The notes under the pieces were generated by a model that did not search any database, was not told the DNA's origin, and saw only the letters and a program-made list of their open reading frames with translations. From positions 1-64,000 of the forward strand of contig NZ_JAYEEQ010000019.1 of NCBI RefSeq assembly GCF_034651555.1: DNA of 64,000 bases, written 5' to 3'. How positions within the stretch are numbered: position 1 is the stretch's first letter; every line of letters starts with the position of its first letter. Origin of the DNA: Aurantibrevibacter litoralis. Its GTDB lineage: Bacteria > Bacteroidota > Bacteroidia > Flavobacteriales > Flavobacteriaceae. Below are positions 50,011 to 59,013 of this stretch, in pieces. Position numbers and translations under genes: made by a program.

Positions 50011-51159
50011 ATGCCTTTACAACTAAAAAAGAAAACGGCCAATATTTTCCTATTGCTCTCGGCTTTTACCATCGTGAGCCTTATCCTTTGGAACACCAAT
50101 AGTTTTTTTAAAAAGTTTAAAGAGGAAGAGCGATACAAAATGGAAATATGGGCCACTGCGCAATCAGAGTTTCTGGCATCATCTGAAGATATGGACTTGG
50201 GCAATTTGCATGTGAAAATCTTTCAAAACAACACTTCAACACCCATGATTCTTGTAAACAAGAACGGCACGGTAAAGGTGAATAATATGCCTTTGGAGCT
50301 TGCGCAGGACAGTGTTTTACTTCAAAAAAAAATTGCGCTATTTCAGGAAGAAAACAATCCTATTTCCATAGAAGATAAGGGCGAACCACTTGCAACCCTA
50401 TACTACGGCAATTCTGAGGTACTCAATAAACTAAAATATTATCCCATTGCATTACTCCTTATCATTCTGCTTTTCGGGACTGTTATTTTCTTCTTCTTTA
50501 AAACCAACAAAGCTTCCGAACAAAACAAATTATGGGCAGGCATGGCCAAGGAAACTGCGCATCAGATAGGAACACCGCTTTCTTCCCTTTTGGGATGGAA
50601 TGAGTTGCTAAAATCTGAACACATTAGCAAAGACATTACCGACGAAATTGAAAAAGACATTTCTCGGCTGCAGACCATAACCGACCGCTTTTCAAAAATT
50701 GGCTCTAGCCCCAAATTACATGAGTATGACATTGTTGTCGAAACTAAAATGGCTTTTGATTATTTGAAACTGAGGAGTTCTAAACTTATCCAATTTACTT
50801 TTCATTCGGAGGTGCCCTATTTACCGGTGCTTTTAAACCAGTCTTTATACCATTGGACCATAGAAAATTTAGTTAAAAACGGAATTGATGCCATGCGGGG
50901 AAAAGGAGACATCCGTATCGAAATTATTCCCGATGGAAAACAGGTAAATGTTATGGTGGCCGATACCGGTCACGGTATTCCGAAAAGTGATTTTCAGAAC
51001 ATTTTTAAGCCTGGGGTTACCTCAAAAAAAAGAGGTTGGGGTTTGGGTCTTTCTTTGGTGAAACGTATCGTAGAGGACTATCACAATGGAAAGGTAAAAG
51101 TCCTTTTTTCGAACAAAGAAGGAACGATTATGCAAATTTCGTTAAAAATAAATACGTAG
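50011..51159 (+). CDS. orphan sensor histidine kinase
   Basis: This 382-residue kinase has two membrane segments (about residues 11-28 and 144-163) enclosing a periplasmic sensor domain of about 115 residues, then a HisKA-like region with the phosphoacceptor His184 in ETAHQIGTPLSS, and a HATPase with N (NLVKNGIDAM), G1 (DTGHGIPK) and G2 (RGWGLGLSL) boxes. No response regulator is encoded nearby, so its partner is elsewhere. The following gene begins three bases after the stop. Confidence 0.86.
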   Translation: MPLQLKKKTANIFLLLSAFTIVSLILWNTNSFFKKFKEEERYKMEIWATAQSEFLASSEDMDLGNLHVKIFQNNTSTPMILVNKNGTVKVNNMPLELAQDSVLLQKKIALFQEENNPISIEDKGEPLATLYYGNSEVLNKLKYYPIALLLIILLFGTVIFFFFKTNKASEQNKLWAGMAKETAHQIGTPLSSLLGWNELLKSEHISKDITDEIEKDISRLQTITDRFSKIGSSPKLHEYDIVVETKMAFDYLKLRSSKLIQFTFHSEVPYLPVLLNQSLYHWTIENLVKNGIDAMRGKGDIRIEIIPDGKQVNVMVADTGHGIPKSDFQNIFKPGVTSKKRGWGLGLSLVKRIVEDYHNGKVKVLFSNKEGTIMQISLKINT

Positions 51160-51162
51160 CGC

Positions 51163-51519
51163 ATGGCAATTGAAAAATTAGAGATTATCAAGGAGGCCGA
51201 TCTATCTAATAACTGTCCGGAATGTTTTAATCAGGAATTAAAACTTAGGTTTTTCCAAAAACACCGATTGGGTCTTTTCATGCATCGGACTTCAAATGAA
51301 GTAACGCATGAAATGAAATGCAAAAAATGCCTTACCACCATTTATCCTTCAGATTGGACAGCGGACATAGAACGTGTCTTTGACTATTACGAAAAAACCG
51401 TAGTGCCCGAAAAATCTAAGGTGCAATTTACGAAACTCTTCTTCGCATTGCTGCTGATTCTTATTGCAGTTATAGCTGCTCTAGGCTATGCATTTATATT
51501 GAACCTTATTCCAAATTAG
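51163..51519 (+). CDS. zinc-ribbon, membrane-anchored hypothetical protein
   Basis: This 118-residue protein has a CPEC pair near residue 19 and a CKKC pair near residue 56, which together can make a zinc ribbon, and a C-terminal membrane helix (about 92-113). It lies three bases after the orphan kinase gene and is probably co-transcribed with it. Its last bases overlap the HIT gene on the opposite strand by 14 bases. Function unknown. Confidence 0.68.
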   Translation: MAIEKLEIIKEADLSNNCPECFNQELKLRFFQKHRLGLFMHRTSNEVTHEMKCKKCLTTIYPSDWTADIERVFDYYEKTVVPEKSKVQFTKLFFALLLILIAVIAALGYAFILNLIPN

Positions 51520-51898
51520 CCCTTATCTTTTGGGCCAATTCTGCAAATTCCTCAGGGCTCAGACTTACTTTGTGCTGAAAGGTAGCATCTTTCATGCTAG
51601 TTAAAGGAATAAGGTGTACGTGTACATGGGGAACTTCTAAGCCAATTACGGACATCCCTACCCGTTTACAATGGACCGACTTTTCCAAAGCTCTACCCAC
51701 TTTTCTCGAAAAAGCCATGAGCCCCATATAGGTGGCTTCATCCAAATCGAACAACTTGTTTTCTTCTTTTTTAGGAATACACAAGGTATGCCCCTTGGCG
51801 TTGGGGTTTATATCTAGAAAAGCATAAAAATGAGCGTCTTCTGCGATTTTATAGGAAGGGATTTCTCCGTTGACAATTTTAGTGAAGATACTGGCCAT
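51506..51898 (-). CDS. HIT-family nucleotide hydrolase
   Basis: This roughly 130-residue protein has the histidine triad HVHVHLIP and the family start MASIFTKIVNGEIPSYKIAED. HIT proteins hydrolyse nucleotide-phosphoramidates or dinucleotides. The frame is open 14 codons upstream, but the family start at 51898 is chosen. It is 79 bases downstream of greA on the same strand, likely in one operon with it. Confidence 0.9.
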   Translation of the reverse strand: MASIFTKIVNGEIPSYKIAEDAHFYAFLDINPNAKGHTLCIPKKEENKLFDLDEATYMGLMAFSRKVGRALEKSVHCKRVGMSVIGLEVPHVHVHLIPLTSMKDATFQHKVSLSPEEFAELAQKIRANLE

Positions 51899-51977
51899 AG
51901 TGCATTTTACTACCAAATTAAACTTCCTACACCTACCCATATCCGAAACATTATTTGGAATACGAGTGGATTGATTC

Positions 51978-52451
51978 TTATCTTGAAATTTCTAAAATAT
52001 CGAATCTTAAGGTACCATTTGGCACCTGTATTTCGGCTGTTTCGCCAACTTTTTTTCCTAATAACCCTTTTCCAATAGGTGAGCTAACCGAAATTTTACC
52101 GGCTTTTAAATCCGCTTCGCTTTCGGCTACTAAGGTATAGGTCATAACCATGCCATTGGTTTGGTTTTTTAGCTTAACGGTAGATAGCACCAAAACTTTG
52201 GAGGTATCCAATTGCGATTCGTCTATGAGTCTGGCCGTAGAAACGACCTCCTCCATTTTGGCGATTTTCAGTTCCAAGAGACCCTGCGCCTCCTTGGCGG
52301 CATCATATTCTGCATTTTCAGACAAGTCTCCCTTATCTCTTGCCTCTGCAATGGCCTGCGATGCTTTGGGACGTTCCACATCTCTAAGATAGTTTAATTC
52401 ATCTTTAAGTTTTTTAAGCCCTTCTGCGGTATAATACGATACGTTGCCCAT
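51978..52451 (-). CDS. greA: transcription elongation factor GreA
   Basis: This 157-residue factor rescues backtracked RNA polymerase by stimulating transcript cleavage. It has the N-terminal coiled coil (MGNVSYYTAEGLKKL onward, with the acidic DKGDLSENAEYDAAK tip) and a C-terminal FKBP-like domain (SPIGKGLLGKKVGE). The minus strand reads AGGAGTTATG, so a Shine-Dalgarno-like AGGAG precedes the ATG, which is uncommon in Bacteroidota. A hairpin opens its leader. Confidence 0.94.
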   Translation of the reverse strand: MGNVSYYTAEGLKKLKDELNYLRDVERPKASQAIAEARDKGDLSENAEYDAAKEAQGLLELKIAKMEEVVSTARLIDESQLDTSKVLVLSTVKLKNQTNGMVMTYTLVAESEADLKAGKISVSSPIGKGLLGKKVGETAEIQVPNGTLRFDILEISR

Positions 52452-52475
52452 AACTCCTGTGTTTAATAAATAGGA

Positions 52476-52500
52476 AAATCCTCTTTTTTATAGAGGATTT
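52476..52500 (-). promoter_or_regulatory. 5' leader hairpin of greA mRNA
   Basis: AAATCCTCT and AGAGGATTT form nine perfect pairs around a seven-base T-rich loop. It lies between the greA -7 box and the start codon and would be at or near the very 5' end of the message. No T run follows on the minus strand, so it is probably a stability or attenuation element rather than a terminator. Confidence 0.6.
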
Positions 52501-52504
52501 AAGA

Positions 52505-52512
52505 CAAATATA
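52505..52512 (-). promoter_or_regulatory. -7 promoter box of greA
   Basis: The minus strand reads TATATTTG, a perfect TAnnTTTG match, directly ahead of the leader hairpin. Confidence 0.5.
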
Positions 52513-52648
52513 CATAATTTTTGTTCAATTTTGTTTCCGTTAACCTCTGAACAGATCAAATTTTGTTGCTTCGGTTACCCGTTTCTTCCTAAATGGAATA
52601 TTTGCGGTAGCTTTATGCATCTTACATCATATGACCCCCTTACAACCT

Positions 52649-53086
52649 ATGAAGCGCATTGTAGTGAAATTCTTATTCATCTTACTCCTATCTTGCAGTA
52701 ACGATACTAGCAATCGGAATCCCTTTTTACAAGAATTTGGATTCCGTTTTGATCTAAACCTGAACCTTCCCTTATACAGTCCTTTGACCAACACCGGAAA
52801 CGCTGTTTTTATTGGTAATCAAGGAGTTGGTATTCGCGGGGTATTTGTGATGAATGTGGGCTTTAACCAATTCCGAGCCTTTGAAGCCACAGATCCGAAC
52901 CATGCCCCTAATAGTTGTTCTACCATGGATTTAAACGGACAAACGGCCGTGTGTCCTTGCGAACAATATGAGTACAGTTTGTTTACAGGACAAATGCTAA
53001 ACAGACCCGACGATGGCCAAAGACGTTTTGATATGCTGGAATACCGCACCCGATTTAGCGGTAATGTGGTGAGCGTTTCCAATTAA
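52649..53086 (+). CDS. Rieske-like lipoprotein with altered cluster ligands
   Basis: This 145-residue protein has a lipoprotein signal (KRIVVKFLFILLLSCSND) and a beta-rich domain with a CSTMDLNGQTAVCPCEQYEY stretch in the place where a Rieske [2Fe-2S] protein has CxH and CxxH. The two histidines are missing, so it probably cannot bind the cluster. An in-frame ATG six codons upstream (52631) adds no sensible signal. Function unknown. Confidence 0.6.
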   Translation: MKRIVVKFLFILLLSCSNDTSNRNPFLQEFGFRFDLNLNLPLYSPLTNTGNAVFIGNQGVGIRGVFVMNVGFNQFRAFEATDPNHAPNSCSTMDLNGQTAVCPCEQYEYSLFTGQMLNRPDDGQRRFDMLEYRTRFSGNVVSVSN

Positions 53087-53286
53087 AACTTCCTTGAATT
53101 TTAGAATATAAAACCATCCTTCGTTTTTAATGGCAAACCCAAGGATAATGTCGTTATTTTACGAAAGTCAAGAAAGGCTACATCCATTTCAAAAAAACGT
53201 CCACTTTCAAAAGTATCCATGCTTAGCCATTGGCGGCATCTCTTCTCCCACTAATTTTAATTCTTAGCAGAGCTTCTAAGGCATAT

Positions 53287-54393
53287 TTACTCCTGCCACT
53301 CGGCAATGAAAAGATTGGTGTCTCGTGTGCCTCCATTATTACGATTACTAGAAAAAGCCAAATACTTGCCGTTGTTAGAAAAGACCGGAAAGGCATCAAA
53401 TGTTTCCCCGTGCGTAATGCGCTTTAAATTTTTCCCATCAATATCAATCATATACAGGTTAAATGGGAAGCCTTTTTCGGCCTCAAAGTTACTAGAGAAC
53501 AGAACTTTCTTTCCGGAAGGATGAAAAAACGGACTCCAATTGGCATTGCCTAAAAAGGTAAGTTGTTTTAGGTCGCTACCATCCGCATTACAGATAAAAA
53601 GTTCCATATCGGTGGGCTCTACCAAGCCTTCCGCTAATAACTCTTTATACTTTTTTATGGCTTCAAGGGTTTTTGGACGCGAGGCTCTGAAGATTAGTTT
53701 GGTGCCATCCGGGGAAAAGAAAGCACCCCCATCATACCCCAATTCATCAGTGATTTGTTGTACATTGCTACCATCCAAATTCATAGTATATAATTCAAGA
53801 TCACCGCTTCGCATAGACGTAAACACAATTTTATCGCCTATGGGAGAAACCGTTGCCTCGGCATCGTAGCCCGGTTCTTTTGTGAGTTGCGTAACGATGT
53901 TGCCCTCTAAATCAGCCACAAAAATATCGAACGAATCATATACAGGCCACACATAGTCGCCATTTTTTCGCAGTGGCACTTCGGGGCAGGCCTCGTCGGC
54001 CAAATGGGTAGAGCCATACACAAAATGGGTGTTGTCTGGCAGAAAATAGGCACAGGTAGTACGACCCAAACCGGTGCTCACCATGGGAGGTTTGGTCTCC
54101 TTAAAAGATTCAGATATCCCCATTACAAACATTTGATCGCATTCTAAGCCCCATTCACTGTTATTCGATTGAAATATAAGTTTACTGTCGTCAAAACTCC
54201 AATAGGCTTCGGCATTATCGCCTCCAAAGGTAATTTGCCGTATGCTTTTAAAATGTTTCTCTTCAGGATAAATCAACGAATCCTCTCCGGCCATAAGGGT
54301 ATTCCTTGGCTTCGGATCTATATCGGTTTTCTTAGGCTCTGTTTTGCAACTGCTTAAAACTATTAAATAGCATAGTACGACAATGATTCTCAT
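53287..54393 (-). CDS. TolB-like beta-propeller lipoprotein (PD40 repeats)
   Basis: This 368-residue protein has a lipoprotein signal (VVLCYLIVLSSCKTE) and at least five WD40/PD40-like blades, each with a pattern such as GYDAEATVSPIGDKIVFTSMRSGD and NANWSPFFHPSGKKVLFSSN. It resembles TolB propellers and surface lipoproteins of Flavobacteriaceae. It is divergent from the M28 peptidase and their start regions share 35 bases of promoter DNA. Confidence 0.82.
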   Translation of the reverse strand: MRIIVVLCYLIVLSSCKTEPKKTDIDPKPRNTLMAGEDSLIYPEEKHFKSIRQITFGGDNAEAYWSFDDSKLIFQSNNSEWGLECDQMFVMGISESFKETKPPMVSTGLGRTTCAYFLPDNTHFVYGSTHLADEACPEVPLRKNGDYVWPVYDSFDIFVADLEGNIVTQLTKEPGYDAEATVSPIGDKIVFTSMRSGDLELYTMNLDGSNVQQITDELGYDGGAFFSPDGTKLIFRASRPKTLEAIKKYKELLAEGLVEPTDMELFICNADGSDLKQLTFLGNANWSPFFHPSGKKVLFSSNFEAEKGFPFNLYMIDIDGKNLKRITHGETFDAFPVFSNNGKYLAFSSNRNNGGTRDTNLFIAEWQE

Positions 54394-54412
54394 GGAGATG
54401 CGTATTTTTACA

Positions 54413-54420
54413 CAAAAATA
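54413..54420 (-). promoter_or_regulatory. -7 promoter box of the TolB-like gene, overlapping a divergent promoter
   Basis: The minus strand reads TATTTTTG (perfect TAnnTTTG), 20 bases upstream of the TolB-like start. On the plus strand TATTTTTA (54403-54410) is a one-mismatch -7 box for the M28 peptidase gene, so the two promoters overlap. Confidence 0.4.
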
Positions 54421-54428
54421 ATTTAAAA

Positions 54429-55652
54429 ATGATCCAAAGAAGGTTATTTATCTGCTTTTTGTTCGTGCTCGTGGCATGCAAAAAAGAAAGACCAACATCG
54501 GTAACGCTTAACGACGATGTTACTTTTCTGGCCAGCGATGCACTGAAAGGTAGGGAAACCGGTACAGAAAGTGAACTCATGGCCGCCAATTATATTCAAA
54601 AACGAATGCAGTCCATGGGATTGCAACCAAAGGGCATGGCAGGCACCTATTTTCAGACCTTTACCTTTAAGCCAAAAAAGGATCCGCATAGCGAGGTGCA
54701 CTACGGTAATGGGGACAGCACTATAACCGGCACCAATGTAATCGGATTTATAGATCATAAGGCCGAAAACACCATTGTCATTGGGGCACATTACGACCAT
54801 TTAGGTATGGGTGGCGAAGGTTCTTTGCATAGGGAAGGCCAAGCCATACACAATGGCGCCGATGACAATGCCAGTGGTGTCGCCGTATTATTGCAACTGG
54901 CAGAAAAATTAAAGCAAATTCCCGCAAGGCATAATTATCTTTTTTTGGCTTTTTCGGGCGAAGAAATGGGTTTATTGGGCAGCAATTATTTTGTAAAAAA
55001 CCCTACGATCAACCTTTCTAAGGTAAATTGTATGTTGAATATGGATATGGTAGGCCGTTTGCGAGAAGACATAACCTTATCTATAAGTGGCACAGGTACC
55101 GCTACCCTGTGGGAACAGATAGTGCAAACCACAAATCCCGGATTTAAATTGGTCTTACAACAGTCCGGTGTTGGGCCTTCAGATCATACTTCCTTTTATT
55201 TGCAAGACATTCCGGTGCTTCACTTTTTTACCGGACAACATGAGGATTATCATAAACCTTCGGACGACAGTGAAAAATTGAATTATGAAGGCATGCAGTT
55301 ACTAACAGACTACATAACCGCTATCCTAATGGAAGTAGACCAAGCGCCGAAACTCGCTTTCCGAAAAACTAAAAATGAAAGTGAAGAAGTTCCCCGTTTT
55401 AAAGTGGGTCTTGGTGTGGTACCCGATTATTTGTTTGATGGAAAAGGAATGCGTATTGATGGGGTAAGCGAAGACAAACCGGCCCAGAAAGCTGGGCTCC
55501 AAAAAGGAGACATCGTACTACAATTGGGAGACAGTATTGTAGTAAATATGATGAGCTATATGAGGGCGTTGTCCGCTTTTAAAGAAGGAGATAAAACCAA
55601 GGTCATCGTAGATAGAAACGGAAGTGCACTTGAGGTGGATATCGCTTTTTAA
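54429..55652 (+). CDS. M28-family zinc aminopeptidase with C-terminal PDZ domain
   Basis: This 407-residue lipoprotein (signal RRLFICFLFVLVACKKE) has the M28 metal-binding residues: AHYDHLG (His), NGADDNASGVA (bridging Asp), SGEEMGL (catalytic Glu and Glu ligand), NMDMVGRL (Asp) and HFFTG with HEDYHKPSD (His). A PDZ domain follows (about 310-400, ISEDKPAQKAGLQKGD-like VSEDKPAQKAG). It probably hydrolyses peptides in the periplasm or at the surface. Confidence 0.9.
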   Translation: MIQRRLFICFLFVLVACKKERPTSVTLNDDVTFLASDALKGRETGTESELMAANYIQKRMQSMGLQPKGMAGTYFQTFTFKPKKDPHSEVHYGNGDSTITGTNVIGFIDHKAENTIVIGAHYDHLGMGGEGSLHREGQAIHNGADDNASGVAVLLQLAEKLKQIPARHNYLFLAFSGEEMGLLGSNYFVKNPTINLSKVNCMLNMDMVGRLREDITLSISGTGTATLWEQIVQTTNPGFKLVLQQSGVGPSDHTSFYLQDIPVLHFFTGQHEDYHKPSDDSEKLNYEGMQLLTDYITAILMEVDQAPKLAFRKTKNESEEVPRFKVGLGVVPDYLFDGKGMRIDGVSEDKPAQKAGLQKGDIVLQLGDSIVVNMMSYMRALSAFKEGDKTKVIVDRNGSALEVDIAF

Positions 55653-55743
55653 GCTCCTGCTAAAAGTGCTGCAGCAGCCCTATTGTAGTGTTTTGTCTTA
55701 GATTGCTTTTTAAGCTTGAACTTGATTCCTTCCCTTTTTTGTC

Positions 55744-55751
55744 TAAATTTG
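55744..55751 (+). promoter_or_regulatory. -7 promoter box of dusB
   Basis: TAAATTTG matches TAnnTTTG perfectly, 19 bases before the TTG start codon at 55771. Confidence 0.5.
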
Positions 55752-55770
55752 CACCCTTAAACGAAACAAG

Positions 55771-56763
55771 TTGCCTAACATAGGAAACATACAATTGCCT
55801 GAATTCCCCTTGCTTCTCGCTCCCATGGAAGATGTAAGCGACCCTCCTTTTCGTGCCCTTTGTAAAGAACATGGTGCCGATGTGGTGTATACCGAATTTA
55901 TTTCCTCGGAGGGGCTTATTCGCGACGCTGCAAAAAGTGTCATAAAACTAGATATTTATGAAAAGGAACGCCCGGTAGGCATCCAAATTTTTGGAGCGGA
56001 AATGCAATCCATGTTGCAAGCTATATCGATTGTGGAAAAATCTAATCCGGATATTATCGATATTAATTTTGGCTGTCCCGTAAAAAAGGTAGTCTGTAAA
56101 AATGCCGGAGCGGGTATTTTAAAAGACATTCCACTAATGGTAAAGCTTACGGAAGCTATGGTAAAACATACCCATCTTCCGGTAACCGTAAAAACCCGTC
56201 TAGGATGGGATGCCGACTCCATTAAAATTGTAGAAGTTGCGGAGCGTTTGCAAGATGTAGGGATAAAAGCCATCTCAATTCATGGCAGAACCCGGGTACA
56301 AATGTACAAGGGGGAGGCCAATTGGGACCCAATTGCCGAGGTAAAGAACAATCCTAGAATGCACATTCCTGTCTTTGGCAACGGAGATGTAGATTCCCCG
56401 GAAATGGCCAAGAAAATGCGCGATGAATACGGCCTAGACGGCGCCATGATTGGTAGAGCCAGTATTGGATACCCTTGGTTTTTTAATGAGGTGAAGCACT
56501 ATTTTAAAACCGGAACGCATTTGGCTCCTCCAAGTTTAGAAGAACGTGTGCATGCGGCACGTAGGCATTTAGAAATGGCTATTGCTTGGAAAGGCGAAAA
56601 ACTGGGAGTTTTTGAAACCCGAAGACACTATACCAATTATTTTAAGGGCATTCCCAACTTTAAAGAATACCGAATGAAAATGGTTACCAGCGATGCCTCG
56701 GAAGATGTGTTTGATGCCTTTGATGCCGTTTTAGAAAATTTTGCCGATTTTCAGTTTGCTTAG
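55771..56763 (+). CDS. dusB: tRNA dihydrouridine synthase B
   Basis: This 330-residue flavoenzyme reduces uridines in the D loop of tRNA. It has the family start LPEFPLLLAPMEDVSDPPFR, the active-site Cys in NFGCPVKKVVCKNAGAG, KTRLGWD, and GNGDVDSPEMAKKM. The start codon is TTG (no ATG fits the family N terminus), confirmed by the promoter box 19 bases upstream. Confidence 0.92.
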   Translation: MPNIGNIQLPEFPLLLAPMEDVSDPPFRALCKEHGADVVYTEFISSEGLIRDAAKSVIKLDIYEKERPVGIQIFGAEMQSMLQAISIVEKSNPDIIDINFGCPVKKVVCKNAGAGILKDIPLMVKLTEAMVKHTHLPVTVKTRLGWDADSIKIVEVAERLQDVGIKAISIHGRTRVQMYKGEANWDPIAEVKNNPRMHIPVFGNGDVDSPEMAKKMRDEYGLDGAMIGRASIGYPWFFNEVKHYFKTGTHLAPPSLEERVHAARRHLEMAIAWKGEKLGVFETRRHYTNYFKGIPNFKEYRMKMVTSDASEDVFDAFDAVLENFADFQFA

Positions 56764-56841
56764 AACATCGATTAGGTTTTTCATTCCATAGAGCACCAAC
56801 AATAGATCGCTTTAAAATCGATGTTTTACAAAAAAGTGTTG

Positions 56842-58050
56842 CTAGGAAGTGATCAACTTTTTGGAAATCCTACTACTCGCAATCTTAGAGGCTATCACCC
56901 CCAACACCACAATAGTAGCCAAAACAATAAGTACGTTTATCAGTTGATATTCTACCGGATACGCCAATGAAGGCGTTATTTTAAGCCAACCAAACGCAAT
57001 TTGCGACCAAATAAGCACAGAGGCCAATCCAACTCCAATAAGACCTCCGGCACTGGTGACTAAAATGCCTTGCACAAAGTAAATGCGACGCAATTCCGTA
57101 ATCGTTGTGCCCAAATTGTACAACGTTTTAGAATTTTGCTGTTTGTCTAAAATCATCATAATAATGGCTCCCACTACATTAAATAATGCAATGATGAGCA
57201 CCAAGGTAAAAATGAGATATGTAGCCAAATTTTCGGTATTAAGCATACGGTATAAGGTACTATTGAGCTCTCTTCGATTCTGCACCGAGACACGATCACC
57301 GAATAGTGTTTTTAATTGTTCTTGTATACTTTTTGAATTTCCCCCGTGAATAATTTTAAAATTTAGACCCGAAACCTGTGTGCTATCTTTTTCCAGCAAG
57401 GCCTGCACCAAACCCAAATCTGTAAACACATATTTTTTATCTAAATGCTCTTCTACGGCATAGATGCCACTAATAACCAATGGCAGCTCATTATAAGGCT
57501 TGGCATTGAGCCCTTGTTGAGAGAAACCACCTTTGCCGGGTTTTGGGGCCAAAATTACGAGCGGACTTTGATAATTATCGGTGGTAAGACCTAAGAGGTT
57601 GGCAATACCAATACCCACCACACCCTGCTGCTGCGCGATATACCATTCCCCAAAATATAAGGTACTATCCACCGCAGTAACTTTAGCATAAAGACTATCT
57701 ACGCCTTTAATATAGGCCACATGACTTTTTTGACGATGTGTTAGATATACCCGCTCTTCTAATTCTTTAGAGAAATGAAGCACCCCTTCCATTTTATGCA
57801 GTTGTTCTTCTTGTTCCGGTGTTATCGAAAAAAATTTACCGCTCGCAGGAAGTGCTTTTAAATCGGGGTCGAAGGTATTGCTGAATGAAAGGCTAAATGT
57901 TTTAAGTCCAGCAAACCCCGAAAGCACAATAAAAAGGGCTGCGGAACCAATGACGATAACCAAAAAGGTAATAAAATTTATGATGTTAACGGCATTTTGG
58001 CTGCTCTTAGACCGAACATACCGCTTTGCTATGTAGAAGGGAAAATTCAA
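56842..58050 (-). CDS. FtsX/LolC-type ABC transporter permease
   Basis: This 402-residue protein has an N-terminal helix with RYVRSKSSQNAVNIINFITF (about 10-45), a large periplasmic domain (about 50-265) and three C-terminal membrane segments (about 275-395). The family includes LolC/LolE, which extract lipoproteins from the inner membrane. The ATPase is not adjacent. It begins two bases after the rbfA stop. Confidence 0.85.
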   Translation of the reverse strand: MNFPFYIAKRYVRSKSSQNAVNIINFITFLVIVIGSAALFIVLSGFAGLKTFSLSFSNTFDPDLKALPASGKFFSITPEQEEQLHKMEGVLHFSKELEERVYLTHRQKSHVAYIKGVDSLYAKVTAVDSTLYFGEWYIAQQQGVVGIGIANLLGLTTDNYQSPLVILAPKPGKGGFSQQGLNAKPYNELPLVISGIYAVEEHLDKKYVFTDLGLVQALLEKDSTQVSGLNFKIIHGGNSKSIQEQLKTLFGDRVSVQNRRELNSTLYRMLNTENLATYLIFTLVLIIALFNVVGAIIMMILDKQQNSKTLYNLGTTITELRRIYFVQGILVTSAGGLIGVGLASVLIWSQIAFGWLKITPSLAYPVEYQLINVLIVLATIVVLGVIASKIASSRISKKLITS

Positions 58051-58051
58051 G

Positions 58052-58444
58052 CTAGGCTTTTTTTCTTTTTTCCAAAAGTTCCCTATTCTTTACGGGGTTT
58101 TCTTCTCCCTTCAGCGATTTTTCAATCTTTTCTATGTACTCCAAAGAATCATCAATATAAAATAAAAGTTCGGGAACACGTCGCAACTGGTATCGGGTGC
58201 GTTGCGATAGCTCGTGCCGTATTAAAGGTTGATTAGATTTTATTCCTTCCAGCAATGCGGCACTATCTTTAGCCGGAAAAACGCTTATATATACCTTGGC
58301 AATAGAAAGATCGGTGGTTACAGCAACTTTAGTTACCGATATAAGGGTGCCGCGCAATCCGCCATCGGTAGCGGCACGTTGAAGAATATCGGCAATGTCT
58401 TTCTGAATGATTCCGGCAATCTTTTTCTGTCGTTGCGTTTCCAT
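58052..58444 (-). CDS. rbfA: ribosome-binding factor A
   Basis: This 130-residue KH-like protein assists 30S subunit maturation. It has METQRQKKIAGIIQKDIADIL, the conserved LSIAKVYISVFP, and RRVPELLFYIDDSLEYIEKIE. The frame is open five codons further upstream, but METQRQKK at 58444 is the family start and fits the promoter box just ahead of it. Confidence 0.93.
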   Translation of the reverse strand: METQRQKKIAGIIQKDIADILQRAATDGGLRGTLISVTKVAVTTDLSIAKVYISVFPAKDSAALLEGIKSNQPLIRHELSQRTRYQLRRVPELLFYIDDSLEYIEKIEKSLKGEENPVKNRELLEKRKKA

Positions 58445-58448
58445 AGTG

Positions 58449-58456
58449 CAAAAATA
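58449..58456 (-). promoter_or_regulatory. -7 promoter box of rbfA, nearly leaderless
   Basis: The minus strand reads TATTTTTG, a perfect TAnnTTTG match, and its end lies four bases before the rbfA start codon. This argues for the shorter start and a leaderless message. Confidence 0.45.
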
Positions 58457-58535
58457 CATACAATATTGCGTATTTTAGGTTTCAAACTAAAAATCCGCTT
58501 ACTTTTAAGGCTTTTAAGCGCAAACTAAGGATTGT

Positions 58536-58976
58536 ATGGAGAAAATAGAGCATATCGGAATTGCCGTAAAGGATTTGGAAGCGTCTAATACGGTTTATAA
58601 AAAATTATTGGGCGTGGCACCTTATAAGCGCGAAGAAGTACATTCGGAAAAGGTAATTACATCCTTTTTTAACGTTGAGGATAGCAAAATAGAATTACTC
58701 GAAGCCACAGATGCGGACAGTGCCATTGCCAAATTCATAGACAAAAGAGGTGAGGGTATTCATCACATTGCGTTTGCCGTGGCAGACATTCGCGCGGAAA
58801 TGGAACGGCTTCAAAAAGAAGGCTTTACATTACTGAACACGATACCGGTAAAAGGAGCAGACAACAAATGGGTGGCATTTGTACATCCCAAAAGCGCTCA
58901 CGGGGTGCTTATAGAAATCTGTCAGGAAATAGAAGTACCTAAAGAGGAATACCCTGAGGGTAACATCCCAATCTAG
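58536..58976 (+). CDS. mce: methylmalonyl-CoA epimerase
   Basis: This 146-residue glyoxalase-fold enzyme converts (S)- to (R)-methylmalonyl-CoA. The metal ligands appear as HIGIAVKDLE (His at residue 6), GIHHIAFAVAD and GVLIEICQE (Glu). Length is normal. It belongs to the propionyl-CoA pathway, but no mutase gene is in the window. Confidence 0.92.
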   Translation: MEKIEHIGIAVKDLEASNTVYKKLLGVAPYKREEVHSEKVITSFFNVEDSKIELLEATDADSAIAKFIDKRGEGIHHIAFAVADIRAEMERLQKEGFTLLNTIPVKGADNKWVAFVHPKSAHGVLIEICQEIEVPKEEYPEGNIPI

Positions 58977-59013
58977 GCGGAATTTCCTATATTTAGAATA
59001 TAAAAATATACGA

